A stretch of 49,559 nt of DNA, taken from Sphingopyxis sp. (lineage in GTDB: Bacteria > Pseudomonadota > Alphaproteobacteria > Sphingomonadales > Sphingomonadaceae). A program made the position numbers and the translations under genes. The stretch is taken from positions 1 through 49,559 of the forward strand of contig JASBSJ010000051.1 of NCBI GenBank assembly GCA_030148985.1, written 5' to 3'. The notes below the pieces were generated by a model. It did no database searches, was not told the origin of the DNA, and saw only the letters and a list, made by a program, of their open reading frames with translations. Of this stretch, positions 7,007-15,377 are shown piece after piece. Position 1 is the stretch's first letter. Every line of letters starts with the position of its first letter.

Positions 7007-9181
7007 TTACGCCAGTGGTATGGACAGCGGCGGCGACAGCGCAAAATCGCCCACCTGCCGGATCTCCAGCGCCGAACCGGGCAGCAGGGCAGCCAGCTCG
7101 GCGGCGGCGATGGCCAGCGTCGGCGAGCTCAAATCCCACGGCCCGATGTCGGGCACGGCGGGCACCAGCGTCACGCGCCACGCCTCGCGGCTTTCGCCAA
7201 GCGGCTGGTCGACATGGTCGCGCCAGCCGGCGTCGACGCGGCTGCGCCTGATCCACGTCGCGATCACCCCGCCCGCGCCGTCGGAACGGACACGCCCCTG
7301 CACCGGCGCCAGAGGCCGCAGCGCACGGCCCACCGCAGGCACCGCGATCTCGGTCAGCGTCGTGCCGCCGCGCGGCACCCATTGCAGCGCGGCAGCGCCG
7401 CTTTCGGCCCAGCCCGCAAGCGCTTCGGGCAGCATCAAAAGCGCAGGATCGTCGATCAGGACGAAAGGCTCGCCCGCTGCATGAACCGTCGCGGCATCGG
7501 TCCCCGCGCGTCCGCGCAGCAGGCGCGACAGACGCCAAACACCCGGCGCAACGATCTCCGCGCGCCCGAATTGCAGCAGTTCGCCGCCCAGCATCGCCCG
7601 GTTCGCCCCGCCCAGCAGCGCGGCCTCGCTCACCGATTCCAGCAGCATCGCCGGATTGACCAGCTCGACGAGCACCGCATTCGCCGTATCGAACAGGCTC
7701 GCGCTCCCCGCCGCCAGCGGCGCGGTCAAATGCCCCAGCGCCGCTGCAGGGCGCGCCGTTCCGATCGCGATGGGCTCGGCACCGGGCGCGGGCACGAACC
7801 AGCAATCGGCACCGCGCCAGCCATCATTGCTTCCCGCGCCCGCGATCAGGACGTGCGGCGCCGACGCCGCCGGGCTGCCAGCATTGGGTAGATCAAGCAC
7901 ATGGACGGTCCCGGTCGCATCGGGCCAGTCGGGCGCACCGACCGGAACGCCCGGATCGGCCGGCACGTCGTCGGCGGGCAGCGGCTGGTATCGCTTCAGT
8001 TCCAGCCAGATGTCGTTCCCGCGGATCGTGCGTTCGGACAGCCGCCAGCCGCCGCCCTCCAGCATCACCACCTGCCCCACCGTCAACGCCGCCGCCGCAA
8101 GGTCGGCGCGCAAAAGGATCGTCTCGCGCCCGTCCGCCGCCGCTCCGGCCAATCGCCCGGCCAGCGCGCGCGCCGATGCCGCCGGCAGCGCGGCGGGCAG
8201 GTCGATCCGCTCCTCACGCACCCCGCCGCCCGCAACATGGCTTGTTTGCTGACCCAGCTGATAATCGCGGTCCGGCTCATAATGGCGCAGCCGGATCGTG
8301 CCGGGCAGCGACGACAGCGGCGCCCTTCGCCGCTCGGTATCCGCGCCGGTCGTCTCGCCCCGCCGCGCCTCGCGAAAATCGGCAAGCGCCACGGCGTCTC
8401 CGGCCAGCGCGGCGGGCGCAAAGCGCCACCCGCCCGGCCCGCTGCAAAGGCGGGCGCAGTCGACCTCGAACAACGGCGCCAGCGCGTCGCGCGCGCGGTC
8501 GCCTGACGCCGCATAGCCCGAAAAGCCCCAATCGCCGTCGCACAGCCCCGCGTCATCCAGCAGTCGCGCCCCCACCAGTCCGGCGTCGATACTCCCCGCA
8601 TCGGCTTCGACCTCAAAGGTCAGCGACGGGATGCGGTTGCCAAAACCGCCAATCTCCAGATCCTCGAACACGGCATAGGCCAGCCCGCGAAATCCGCTCG
8701 CCGACGCGATCCCCAGCGCCGATGCGATCAGCGGATCGGCCGCCTGATCCTCGCTGCCGTCATACCAGCGAAAGACGCAACGCTCGTTGAACGTCCCGCT
8801 CGACCCGCGCAGCAGATTGCCGTCGGCCCAGATCCGCCGGATCGCGCGGATCGGCCGCGACGACAGCGCGATCGCCAGCGACACCGAATAGCTATATTCG
8901 GTCGTCGACGGCTGCCCCTTGCCGCCGCCATGCTTCTCGCGCCGCTCGATCAGGTCGGTCGCCCAGATCACGCTGCCCGCGACGCGCATCGTCCCGAACA
9001 ATTGCGGTATCTGCTGGCCATAGGTTGAAGCCTGGACCTTCAGGTCGGCGAGCCGCGGGCCCTCGCGCCCCTTGGGCGCCAGGATGGCCGCATCGACCTG
9101 CTGCCCCAGCGCCGCCCCCAAGGCAGCACCCACCGGCCCGCCGATCAGGCCGCCGGCCACCGTCAGCACCAAAGTCGCCAT
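7007..9181 (-). CDS. GTA tail-tip (gp15/megatron-like) protein, short form
   Basis: A 724-residue phage-tail protein equivalent to the C-terminal portion of the RcGTA host-specificity protein. The N-terminus is a glycine-rich hydrophobic segment (LTVAGGLIGGPVGAALGAALG), followed by the tail-tip signature YGQQIPQLFGTMRVAGSVIW and SYSVSLAIALSSRPI. The middle contains hub-like sheets and the C-terminus fibronectin-like repeats. RcGTA gp15 is about 1,300 residues and carries a TIM-barrel-like domain that I do not find here; a TIM-like region is instead fused to the DUF2460 protein (10511-12835). A repeat of about 75 bases separates it from the peptidase gene. Confidence 0.85.
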   Translation of the reverse strand: MATLVLTVAGGLIGGPVGAALGAALGQQVDAAILAPKGREGPRLADLKVQASTYGQQIPQLFGTMRVAGSVIWATDLIERREKHGGGKGQPSTTEYSYSVSLAIALSSRPIRAIRRIWADGNLLRGSSGTFNERCVFRWYDGSEDQAADPLIASALGIASASGFRGLAYAVFEDLEIGGFGNRIPSLTFEVEADAGSIDAGLVGARLLDDAGLCDGDWGFSGYAASGDRARDALAPLFEVDCARLCSGPGGWRFAPAALAGDAVALADFREARRGETTGADTERRRAPLSSLPGTIRLRHYEPDRDYQLGQQTSHVAGGGVREERIDLPAALPAASARALAGRLAGAAADGRETILLRADLAAAALTVGQVVMLEGGGWRLSERTIRGNDIWLELKRYQPLPADDVPADPGVPVGAPDWPDATGTVHVLDLPNAGSPAASAPHVLIAGAGSNDGWRGADCWFVPAPGAEPIAIGTARPAAALGHLTAPLAAGSASLFDTANAVLVELVNPAMLLESVSEAALLGGANRAMLGGELLQFGRAEIVAPGVWRLSRLLRGRAGTDAATVHAAGEPFVLIDDPALLMLPEALAGWAESGAAALQWVPRGGTTLTEIAVPAVGRALRPLAPVQGRVRSDGAGGVIATWIRRSRVDAGWRDHVDQPLGESREAWRVTLVPAVPDIGPWDLSSPTLAIAAAELAALLPGSALEIRQVGDFALSPPLSIPLA

Positions 9182-9204
9182 TCCAACGCTCCTGAAATTA
9201 AGCC

Positions 9205-9282
9205 ATCATCCCCTCCCGCTTGCGGGAGGGGCAGCGAGACTTGCGAGCTTGCTCGCTTAATCGCAGCGGGGAGGGCAACCTG
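9205..9282. repeat. REP-like inverted repeat between two GTA tail genes
   Basis: A perfect stem CCCCTCCCGC/GCGGGAGGGG (9210-9219 with 9222-9231) is followed by a GCGAGCTTGCTCGC hairpin and a partial GGGGAGGG copy. It belongs to the same broad GC-rich family as the elements at 18610, 25936 and 30374. The last eight codons and the stop of the NlpC/P60 gene lie in it. Confidence 0.8.
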
Positions 9283-9691
9283 TCAGTCGCCACCGCACCA
9301 TGCCACCCGGCGCCCCGGCAAGCGGCGTCTCGACCACCCGCCGCAACCCCGCATGGGCATGAACGAAACTCCGCTCGCCGATCAGCCCCAGATGAAGCTG
9401 TCCGGCCGGGAGCGCGAACAGGGCCACATCGCCCACCCGCGCATCCGCGACGGCGACAAGGCCCGCCGCGCTCAACGCCGCCTCGACACGCTCGCCCGCC
9501 CAGCCGCGCAGCGGATAGCTCTCCGGCCGCAACAAGCACCGCCCTGCCGCCGCATAAGCCGCCCAGACCAGCCCGACGCAATCGAGCCCCGTCGCCGGGT
9601 CGCACCCCTGAAAACGGAACCGTGCCCCGACCATCGCCCGCGCCGCTGCAAAGGCACGCGCGCCCAAAAGATCGCCCGGCACCTCATCCAC
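9257..9691 (-). CDS. GTA NlpC/P60-family tail peptidase (gp14-like)
   Basis: A 144-residue cysteine peptidase of the NlpC/P60 fold. The nucleophile motif is GLDCVGLVWAAY and the histidine region is LHLGLIGERSFVHAHAG. In RcGTA the equivalent protein sits in the baseplate and helps pass the recipient cell wall. The start is GTG at 9691, overlapping the DUF2163 stop by 8 bases; the nearby ATG at 9687 is in another frame. The final residues (about TGCPPRCD) are read from an inverted repeat, so the C-terminus is unusual, but the catalytic core is intact. Confidence 0.87.
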   Translation of the reverse strand: MDEVPGDLLGARAFAAARAMVGARFRFQGCDPATGLDCVGLVWAAYAAAGRCLLRPESYPLRGWAGERVEAALSAAGLVAVADARVGDVALFALPAGQLHLGLIGERSFVHAHAGLRRVVETPLAGAPGGMVRWRLTGCPPRCD

Positions 9692-10517
9692 CCGGATAGC
9701 GCGTCAACAGGTCATTGCCCGGCAGATGCGCCTCGCCGCGAAAATTCACCGCATTGGTAAAACGGTCACGGCAGGTGGCCAGCTGCTTGTCGCATCCCTC
9801 GATCAGCCGCACGCGCACCGGCGCATCCGGTGCAAAGGCCGGCGCTTCGGCGAGGTGCAACGCGGCGCCTTCGGCGGCGATCACCGGGCTCGCCAGCCCG
9901 CAATTGGCGCCTTCCATCCACATCAGCTCGCCGAACGCCATATGCGGCGCGGCGGCATCGAGCGTCACGACGCGCCCGTCGACGGCAATAACGTGCCGAA
10001 CATGCGTGCGCGGGGCCAGATCGACCCTGCATGCGCGATCCCCCAGCATCGCGCGGCACGACGGCGATGTCGCGGGGCACACCGGCCGATCGAGCAACTG
10101 CGTCACGCCTTTGAGCTCGGCGGAAAAGCTCGCGCCGCGCCGCTCGATCGTCCCCAGCGACCCGCGCGCGACCGTTACCGGCGCCGCATCCGGCGCGATC
10201 CAGTCGGTCAGGAACAGCTCCAGTTCCGCCCCGTCCCAGCGCCCGGCGTCTAGGTCGCGCGCCGCAATCGCGTCGCTCGCAATCGCGCCCTCGACGTCCA
10301 TCGTCGCCGCGTCCAGGCTGTCGCGCGTTTCGATTGCCGACGGCTTCATCCCCGGCGCCGCGCGATACGGCAGCCCGCCGATGACCAGATCGCGGTCGTG
10401 CGAGGTCAGCCCGATCGTCACGCCGTCGCGCCGCGACAGCCGCCAGCACCAGGCAAGCGTGACCAGTTCGGCGCGCAACCAGTCCGGCGCGGCGCTCAGG
10501 CCGATCGGCGTCACCAT
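9684..10517 (-). CDS. GTA tail hub protein, DUF2163/BR0599 family (gp13-like)
   Basis: A 277-residue baseplate hub protein. It shows the DUF2163 opening (WCWRLSRRDGVTIGLTSHDRDL) and the BR0599-type C-terminus (EGCDKQLATCRDRFTNAVNF, FRGEAHLPGND). Clustered cysteines at CPATSPSC, GDRAC, GCD and ATC resemble those that bind an iron-sulphur cluster in the RcGTA hub as I recall its structure. The ATG at 10517 overlaps the upstream gene by 7 bases, and its stop overlaps the peptidase start, which indicates translational coupling. Confidence 0.88.
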   Translation of the reverse strand: MVTPIGLSAAPDWLRAELVTLAWCWRLSRRDGVTIGLTSHDRDLVIGGLPYRAAPGMKPSAIETRDSLDAATMDVEGAIASDAIAARDLDAGRWDGAELELFLTDWIAPDAAPVTVARGSLGTIERRGASFSAELKGVTQLLDRPVCPATSPSCRAMLGDRACRVDLAPRTHVRHVIAVDGRVVTLDAAAPHMAFGELMWMEGANCGLASPVIAAEGAALHLAEAPAFAPDAPVRVRLIEGCDKQLATCRDRFTNAVNFRGEAHLPGNDLLTRYPGG

Positions 10518-12835
10518 GGCGCGCGCACCTCGACCAGCGGTACGCTCGCCAGCTCGCCCGCAAGGAAGGTCGCGCGGCTCACCTCCAGCCGGTCCTCGGC
10601 AAAGCGCACCGGCACGTCGAAGCGGAACCCCGCGCGCACCGCGGCGCCCACCGCGGGCGCCGCATCGAGCAGCACTTCGCCCTCGCCCGTCACCAGAAAC
10701 GCCGCCGTCTCGATCCCGCCCACCGACACGCGCACACTGCCCGCGACCGGCAGGCGGATCGGCCGCACCGCTTCGTCATCGCCCACGCCATAGCGCTTCA
10801 CCAGCGCAAACTGCCGCCGCACCCCGTCGCCCGTGCCCAGCCACTGATCCGTCGCCGTCGGCAGCCCGTCATCGGCCGCCGAGCTGCTGTCGAACGGGTC
10901 GCGAAAGCGGAACGCCCGCGCCGCCCCGCGCCGCGCGCGGAAAAAGTCCGTCAGCGCGCGCACATCGGCCTCGGACCTTATCCCCGGCCCCGCGTCATAC
11001 CGCATCCGCGCCTCGGCCCATTCGCTCGCACGCTGTTCGTGCCCCGACGGCGAGCTGACGATCTGCGTCGAAAATTCGGTCAGCGCCATCGCTTCGCGCC
11101 CGATTGCGATCGGGAAATCCATTGCATCGAACGCCTGCACCCTGTCCTCCCCGTCAAAGGCCGTAAAGCCGTCGCGCGCCACTTGCGGCAACGCCCAGAT
11201 AAAGGCCCGCGCCACCCCCGCCTGCCGCGCCGCGTCGGCGGCATCGGCGATCGCCGCCCACTGGCCGCGGTCCTCCGCATTCAACACGAACCCCGAAAAA
11301 TAATGTTGGTCCTGAACCGGATAGCCCAGCCGCTGCACCATCGCCGCGCGCGCCGGCGCCGTCTCGGCGCCGCGCTCCGCGGTCACCCAGTCATAATCTT
11401 CCAGCTGCAAGACATCGAACGCGGGCTTTGCCCACCCCAGCGGCACATTCGCCCGCCGCAATTCGGGCGCCGCCGGATCGAGCACCGTCGGCAGGAACAC
11501 CAGCAGCAGCGCTTCCAGCCCCGCCGCTCCCGCCTCGTCCCGCGCCGCCGCCACCAGCGCCGCGGTCGATGCCGCGAGCAGCGCGCCCAGCGCATCGAGC
11601 ATCGCCCGCTGCGCCGCATCGAGCGGCCCGCGCACATCCGCAATCGCCACGCTCGCCCCGCCCAGCGCCGCACTCGTCGCCCCATCATAGGCGCAGATCT
11701 TGCCGCCCGGATTGACCCACCACCACGGCTCGCCAACCTGGAATTTCGGCGCCAATCCTGCCTCGACCCCGATCGCGACAAACGCCCGCGCGACCAGCTG
11801 CAAATATCCCATCGCCCCCGCATTGGCGGGCGACAGCAAGGTCGATGGCGGCACCCATCCGGTCAGTGCCGGGCCGCCGCCCGCATCGCGCTGTTTCCAG
11901 TCGTTCCAGCAATAGGCGTCGAACAATTCATACGACAGCGACCAGATCAGCCCCAGCCCCGCTGCCGCGCACGCGTCGGCCAGCGCCCGATGCCATTCGG
12001 CGGTCGGCCGATTGAGCACGCCGCCCGCCAGACTGATGTAGAATCCGCCGCCCAGCGCTTCGAGCCGCATATAATGGCTCATCCCGACATAATGGACGAC
12101 ATCGCCGCGGTAACCCAGCTGGACGATCTGCCGCACCACCCGCGCGGGTGTCAGATGATAGCAATCGTCATAGCCGTTGGTCATGCCCAGCGCGGTTTCG
12201 GGCAGCACCGCATCGCCGATCGCCAGCACCGATCCCGACCCCGTGCAAACGATGTCGGCCATCTCGGCCCATCCCTCGACGGGAGCCGCGAGCGCACCCT
12301 CGCCCCCGTCATAGGTCGGCGGCACCAGCGAGATGAACATCCGGTCGACATCGCCCGCCCACACTGGATCGGCCTCGCCCGGCAGCAGGAACCCGCCGTC
12401 GAGCGCATCGAAATCGAGCGTCACGACCGCATCCTCTGCGGTCCCCGCGGCATAATTCCACAGCCGCACATACCAGGCGCGCGCATTGCCCGCGGCATCG
12501 CGCCCCTCGATCGTCAGCGTCGGCCCGTGCAGCGCGTCGAGCCGCTTGATTCCGCCCGACCGCCACCGAAATTTCAGCTGCGTGTGCCGGAAATCGCGCC
12601 GCGTTTCATAGGCGAGCAGCGGGTGATCCCAGCGATCTTCGCTCTCCCAGATCAGCCCCGCCAGATCCTGCTTGCGATAAAAAACCGTCTCGACGCGCAG
12701 CGCCCCCGGCGCCGCACTCGTCACGCTCGCCATCATCGGCCGCGCAAAATCGACCGTCCAGAACCGCGGGTCGAACCGCTTGATCCACCCCTTGCGATGA
12801 TGCGGCTCACCGGCCGCCACCAATGCCCAGCCCAT
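10511..12835 (-). CDS. GTA distal tail protein: TIM-barrel/glycosidase-like region fused to DUF2460
   Basis: A 774-residue protein. Residues from about 570 to the end form the DUF2460 domain (ALTEFSTQIVSSPSGHEQR, YDAGPGIRSEADV, FRARRGAARAFRFRDPFD, RATFLAGELASVPLVEVRAPW), which alone is the whole RcGTA gp12 of about 210 residues. The first 560 residues are extra: about 30-200 look like a sheet-rich, possibly carbohydrate-binding part, and 210-560 look like a TIM barrel (YFGD-like strands, acidic clusters in VGEPWWWVNPGG and LQLEDYDWV). The acidic residues beside tryptophans suggest, but do not prove, glycosidase activity. The start is the ATG at 12835, sharing one base with the tape-measure stop. 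Confidence 0.82.
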   Translation of the reverse strand: MGWALVAAGEPHHRKGWIKRFDPRFWTVDFARPMMASVTSAAPGALRVETVFYRKQDLAGLIWESEDRWDHPLLAYETRRDFRHTQLKFRWRSGGIKRLDALHGPTLTIEGRDAAGNARAWYVRLWNYAAGTAEDAVVTLDFDALDGGFLLPGEADPVWAGDVDRMFISLVPPTYDGGEGALAAPVEGWAEMADIVCTGSGSVLAIGDAVLPETALGMTNGYDDCYHLTPARVVRQIVQLGYRGDVVHYVGMSHYMRLEALGGGFYISLAGGVLNRPTAEWHRALADACAAAGLGLIWSLSYELFDAYCWNDWKQRDAGGGPALTGWVPPSTLLSPANAGAMGYLQLVARAFVAIGVEAGLAPKFQVGEPWWWVNPGGKICAYDGATSAALGGASVAIADVRGPLDAAQRAMLDALGALLAASTAALVAAARDEAGAAGLEALLLVFLPTVLDPAAPELRRANVPLGWAKPAFDVLQLEDYDWVTAERGAETAPARAAMVQRLGYPVQDQHYFSGFVLNAEDRGQWAAIADAADAARQAGVARAFIWALPQVARDGFTAFDGEDRVQAFDAMDFPIAIGREAMALTEFSTQIVSSPSGHEQRASEWAEARMRYDAGPGIRSEADVRALTDFFRARRGAARAFRFRDPFDSSSAADDGLPTATDQWLGTGDGVRRQFALVKRYGVGDDEAVRPIRLPVAGSVRVSVGGIETAAFLVTGEGEVLLDAAPAVGAAVRAGFRFDVPVRFAEDRLEVSRATFLAGELASVPLVEVRAPW

Positions 12836-13404
12836 CAATCGTCCCCCGCCGCCACCGCGCGCCGCACCGCGCGCGCCAGCTGCCGCCCCGTCTGCGCCAG
12901 CCGCTGCGGATCGCTCCCCACCGCGCCCTGCACATTCACCGTGATCGCAAAGTTGCGCACCGGCGCACCCGCCGCCTCGATCCGCCCGCTCGCGGTCGGC
13001 ACGAACAGCTCGGGCCCGCGCTCGCCGACGCGATAGGCGCGCCCCGCGCTCACCGGCCCGCCCGTCGCGCGCCCCGGCGCGCCGAACAGCGCCATCGCGA
13101 TCGACGACCCCAGCGACAACAGCCCGCCGCCGCCACCGCCGCCGCCCAGCGCCGTCCCCAACCCGCCCGCCACCGCCGCGCGCGCAATATCGGCCATCAC
13201 CGACAGCGCCAGCCGCTTCAGATCCTCGAACCCCAGCTTGCCCGTCGTGATCGCGCGCGACAGCGCCCGCTCGATCGCGCTCCCGGCTTCCTCGGCACCT
13301 TGCACCAGCGGCCCGCGCAACTCCTCGCGCAGCGCTGCGATGTCGCGCCGGAACGCCCCCGTGTCGGCACGCACCGCGACGACCATCTCGTCGATCTCAT
13401 CCAT
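12835..13404 (-). CDS. GTA tape measure protein (gp11-like)
   Basis: A 189-residue tail tape-measure protein, short as expected for the very short GTA tail. It begins with a heptad-like helix (ALREELRGPLVQGAEEAG), has a glycine-rich hydrophobic centre (GGLGTALGGGGGGGGLLSLG) and ends with the phage tape-measure C-terminal pattern FGAPGRATGGPVSAGRAYRVGERGPELF. It overlaps the tail chaperone gene by 8 bases and the next gene by one base. Confidence 0.85.
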   Translation of the reverse strand: MDEIDEMVVAVRADTGAFRRDIAALREELRGPLVQGAEEAGSAIERALSRAITTGKLGFEDLKRLALSVMADIARAAVAGGLGTALGGGGGGGGLLSLGSSIAMALFGAPGRATGGPVSAGRAYRVGERGPELFVPTASGRIEAAGAPVRNFAITVNVQGAVGSDPQRLAQTGRQLARAVRRAVAAGDD

Positions 13405-13621
13405 CGGGAAATTGCTCCATCATTGCGCTCAGCGCCGCGCGGTCGAAACCCGCGTCGCCGCCGCTTTCGGTCCACCCCGCCAGCACCGCGCGCACATCGG
13501 CGGGCGTCGCCGCCCAGAAATCGTCGGGCCGCCACCCTGCGACGCGCCCCATCAGGCCCACCAGCCGCGCCGCACCCGGACCAAAAGCCTGCTCACCGGC
13601 CGCGTCGGTTTGAGACATCAT
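13397..13621 (-). CDS. GTA tail assembly chaperone (gp10.1-like)
   Basis: A 74-residue protein with the phage tail assembly chaperone pattern of GTA clusters: RLVGLMGRVAGWRPDDFWAATPADVRAVL. It lies between the GTA-gp10 gene and the tape-measure gene, the usual place for such a chaperone. The start ATG-ATG at 13619-13621 follows GGGGAACG. A nested inverted repeat of about 170 bases separates it from gp10, where the two genes normally almost touch. Confidence 0.8.
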   Translation of the reverse strand: MMSQTDAAGEQAFGPGAARLVGLMGRVAGWRPDDFWAATPADVRAVLAGWTESGGDAGFDRAALSAMMEQFPDG

Positions 13622-13649
13622 CGTCTTTCGTTCCCCAGACGCCGGTTCA

Positions 13650-13820
13650 AAGAAATCTCACGCAAAGGCGCAAAGGCGCTAAGATTTGTTGCGCCGTTCG
13701 CCCTGAGCTTGTCGAAGGGCTGTCCTTGTTTTCGCGATGCCAAAAGGAAGAACTGTCCTTCGACAAGCTCAGGACAAAGGGATAGCCTTTCTTTGCGCCT
13801 TCGCGCCTTTGCGTGAGGAT
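13650..13820. repeat. Nested inverted repeats inside the GTA cluster
   Basis: The outer pair is 13658-13684 against 13791-13817 (CTCACGCAAAGGCGC type). Inside it lies a different inverted pair, 13698-13728 against 13748-13775 (CCTGAGCTTGTCGAAGG type). Two repeat families appear to have inserted one into the other between gp10 and its neighbouring chaperone. No coding gene is supported in the interval. Confidence 0.85.
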
Positions 13821-13852
13821 ATCCTTGCTTCCTGCCGTCCGAGCGTCAGCTC

Positions 13853-14179
13853 TCACCGTCCCTGCAATATCTGCCCCAGCAGCACGCGCAGCGCCGGGGT
13901 CACCGCCGCCAGCCCCTGCGCCACGACCGCCTCGCCGACATCCTCGCGCGTCAGCGCCGCCGGCCGGTCGCGCACGCAGTGCCAGAACAGCGCCGCCAGT
14001 TCGCCCAGCGCCAGCCGCCCGTCCGCCGCGCGCTCGACCAGCGCGAACAGCGGCCCCAGTTCGCCCTCCGCCGCAACCAGCGCCGCAAAGCTCGGGCGCA
14101 GCACCAGCCGCGCGCCCGCGACGCACAGCTCCGCCTCGCCGCGCAGCACGTTCGCCCCCATCTTTGCCGACGCGCTCAC
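13853..14179 (-). CDS. GTA family protein gp10 (tail tube/chaperone-related)
   Basis: A 108-residue protein of the GTA-gp10 family (Phage_TAC_11 type), seen from NVLRGEAELCVAGARLVLRP, SFAALVAAEGELGPLFALVERA and the LGELAALFWHC segment. It is thought to assist tail assembly. Its ATG overlaps the major tail gene stop by 4 bases (ATGA). The stop codon lies about 35 bases before a nested repeat, and the normal C-terminus appears to be kept. Confidence 0.85.
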   Translation of the reverse strand: MSASAKMGANVLRGEAELCVAGARLVLRPSFAALVAAEGELGPLFALVERAADGRLALGELAALFWHCVRDRPAALTREDVGEAVVAQGLAAVTPALRVLLGQILQGR

Positions 14180-14583
14180 AGGCTCACCACCGCGCCGCTC
14201 GATTCCAGGTTCAGCGTGTAATTGCGCTCGCCATTATAATCGCCGGCATAGTCGAGCCGCGTCACCAGGAACCGCCCGCGCATCCGCTCGCCGCTCTCGA
14301 CACTCAGCTCATAATCGTCGATCGTTCCCGCCAGCGCATGACTGCGCAGCCGCAGCTCGGCGTCCGACCCGGTAAAGATGCCCGCGGCGCTCACCGACAC
14401 CGACCGCACCCCCGCGCCCGACAGCAGCTCGCGCCACCCGCCCGAATCCTTGGTGGTGACGTTCACCCCTTCGCCGTTCACCGACAATTGCGTCGTGCGC
14501 AGCCCTGCCACGGTCTGATAGGTCGGCGGCGCCCCGTCGTCGCCGACCTTGAGCAGAAAAGCGCTCCCATTTTCGATCGTCAT
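14176..14583 (-). CDS. GTA major tail protein (gp9-like, TP901-1 family)
   Basis: A 135-residue major tail tube protein. Motifs of the TP901-1 family include FLLKVGDDGAPPTYQTVAGLRTT, VNVTTKDSGGWRELLSGAGV, IFTGSDAELRLRS, and the ending GDYNGERNYTLNLESSGAV. It assembles the tail tube in rings. The start follows a strong AAGGAG ribosome site. Immediately upstream a plus-strand gene (14632-14967) departs in the opposite direction, so this gene is separated from the DUF3168 gene that normally precedes it. Confidence 0.9.
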   Translation of the reverse strand: MTIENGSAFLLKVGDDGAPPTYQTVAGLRTTQLSVNGEGVNVTTKDSGGWRELLSGAGVRSVSVSAAGIFTGSDAELRLRSHALAGTIDDYELSVESGERMRGRFLVTRLDYAGDYNGERNYTLNLESSGAVVSL

Positions 14584-14631
14584 CGTCTAATCTCCTTGAA
14601 AAATAATCATGCGGAAATGGGGAGACGCAGG

Positions 14632-14967
14632 ATGCTGATCACGACACTGGTTATGGCCATGATGGTCCAGTCGCCCGCGGCGACGGTCGACCGGACGCGC
14701 GCCGCCTTCACCAAATGCCTTCGCGACGACATGAAAAAGTCGCTCGAAGCCAAGGTCGAAGAGGCCGAATATGTGATGACGCTCAAGGCGAACTGCACGA
14801 ATGAACGCGACGCGTTTCGCAAGGCAGTGATCGCGCTCGGCCGCGCCGCGGGCGATTCCGAAAAGGTCGCGACCGAAGATGCCGACTGGCAGGTCGAGGA
14901 TTATCACGAGAATTTCACCGAGAAATTCAAGGATTATAAAGCGACCAACACGCTGCCCGGCGACTGA
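14632..14967 (+). CDS. Small exported protein of unknown function, inserted antisense in the GTA cluster
   Basis: A 111-residue protein on the plus strand, opposite to every GTA structural gene. The first 20 residues (MLITTLVMAMMVQSPAA) form a signal-peptide-like hydrophobic segment. The rest is charged and helical, with KCLRDDMKKSLEAKVEEAEY and a paired cysteine in LKANCTNERDAF. The start at 14632 has GGGGAG seven bases before it; an alternative ATG at 14617 lacks this. It ends 17 bases from the convergent DUF3168 stop. It resembles a phage moron: self-contained and oriented against the host operon. I do not recognise a function. Its GC content is a little lower than its neighbours. Confidence 0.75.
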   Translation: MLITTLVMAMMVQSPAATVDRTRAAFTKCLRDDMKKSLEAKVEEAEYVMTLKANCTNERDAFRKAVIALGRAAGDSEKVATEDADWQVEDYHENFTEKFKDYKATNTLPGD

Positions 14968-14984
14968 TCCGCGGCCGCTGAACG

Positions 14985-15377
14985 TCAGGTCGCAAGGCAC
15001 CGGCACCGCACGATAATCTCGTGCCGCCAGCCACCCTCGCGCGCAAAGGTAAAGCGCGTGCGGATCGTCCGCGCGCCCACGATCGTCCAGGCATTCACCG
15101 CCCCGCGCATCGCCGCCACGACGCGCTCGATACAGCCCGCCGCGCCGTCCCCCGTCGCGCCGCCGACGCCCACCAGCACCAGCGTCAGCCGCACCTCGCG
15201 CCCCGCCCGATCCTTCGTGCCCCAGTCGCGCCCCTCGGCGCCGCCCACCATCACATAGGGCGCGCTCGCGCGCGGCGGCGTGCCGTCGAAAACGCCATGG
15301 ACGATTGCCGCCAGCGCATCGTCGCGCGCCAGCAGGTCGAGCGCACGGGCGCGCACCGCGCCCTCGGCGCTCGTCAC
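14985..15377 (-). CDS. DUF3168 family tail completion protein (gp8-like)
   Basis: A 130-residue DUF3168 protein. The family pattern is ALAAIVHGVFDGTPPRASAPYVMVG, then DWGTKDRAGREVRLTLVL and a C-terminal TRFTFAREGGWRHEIIVRCRCL. It corresponds to the RcGTA tail terminator/stopper region. The start is GTG at 15377, overlapping the connector gene stop as GTGA; a longer frame continues upstream but is a shadow of the connector gene. Confidence 0.85.
   Translation of the reverse strand: MTSAEGAVRARALDLLARDDALAAIVHGVFDGTPPRASAPYVMVGGAEGRDWGTKDRAGREVRLTLVLVGVGGATGDGAAGCIERVVAAMRGAVNAWTIVGARTIRTRFTFAREGGWRHEIIVRCRCLAT

Noticed and set aside
11039..13036. 665-residue plus-strand frame opposite the DUF2460 gene
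   Set aside because: Antisense shadow rich in arginine, histidine and proline.
13650..13820. CRISPR array
   Set aside because: Repeats are inverted pairs of two families, not evenly spaced direct repeats with unique spacers.
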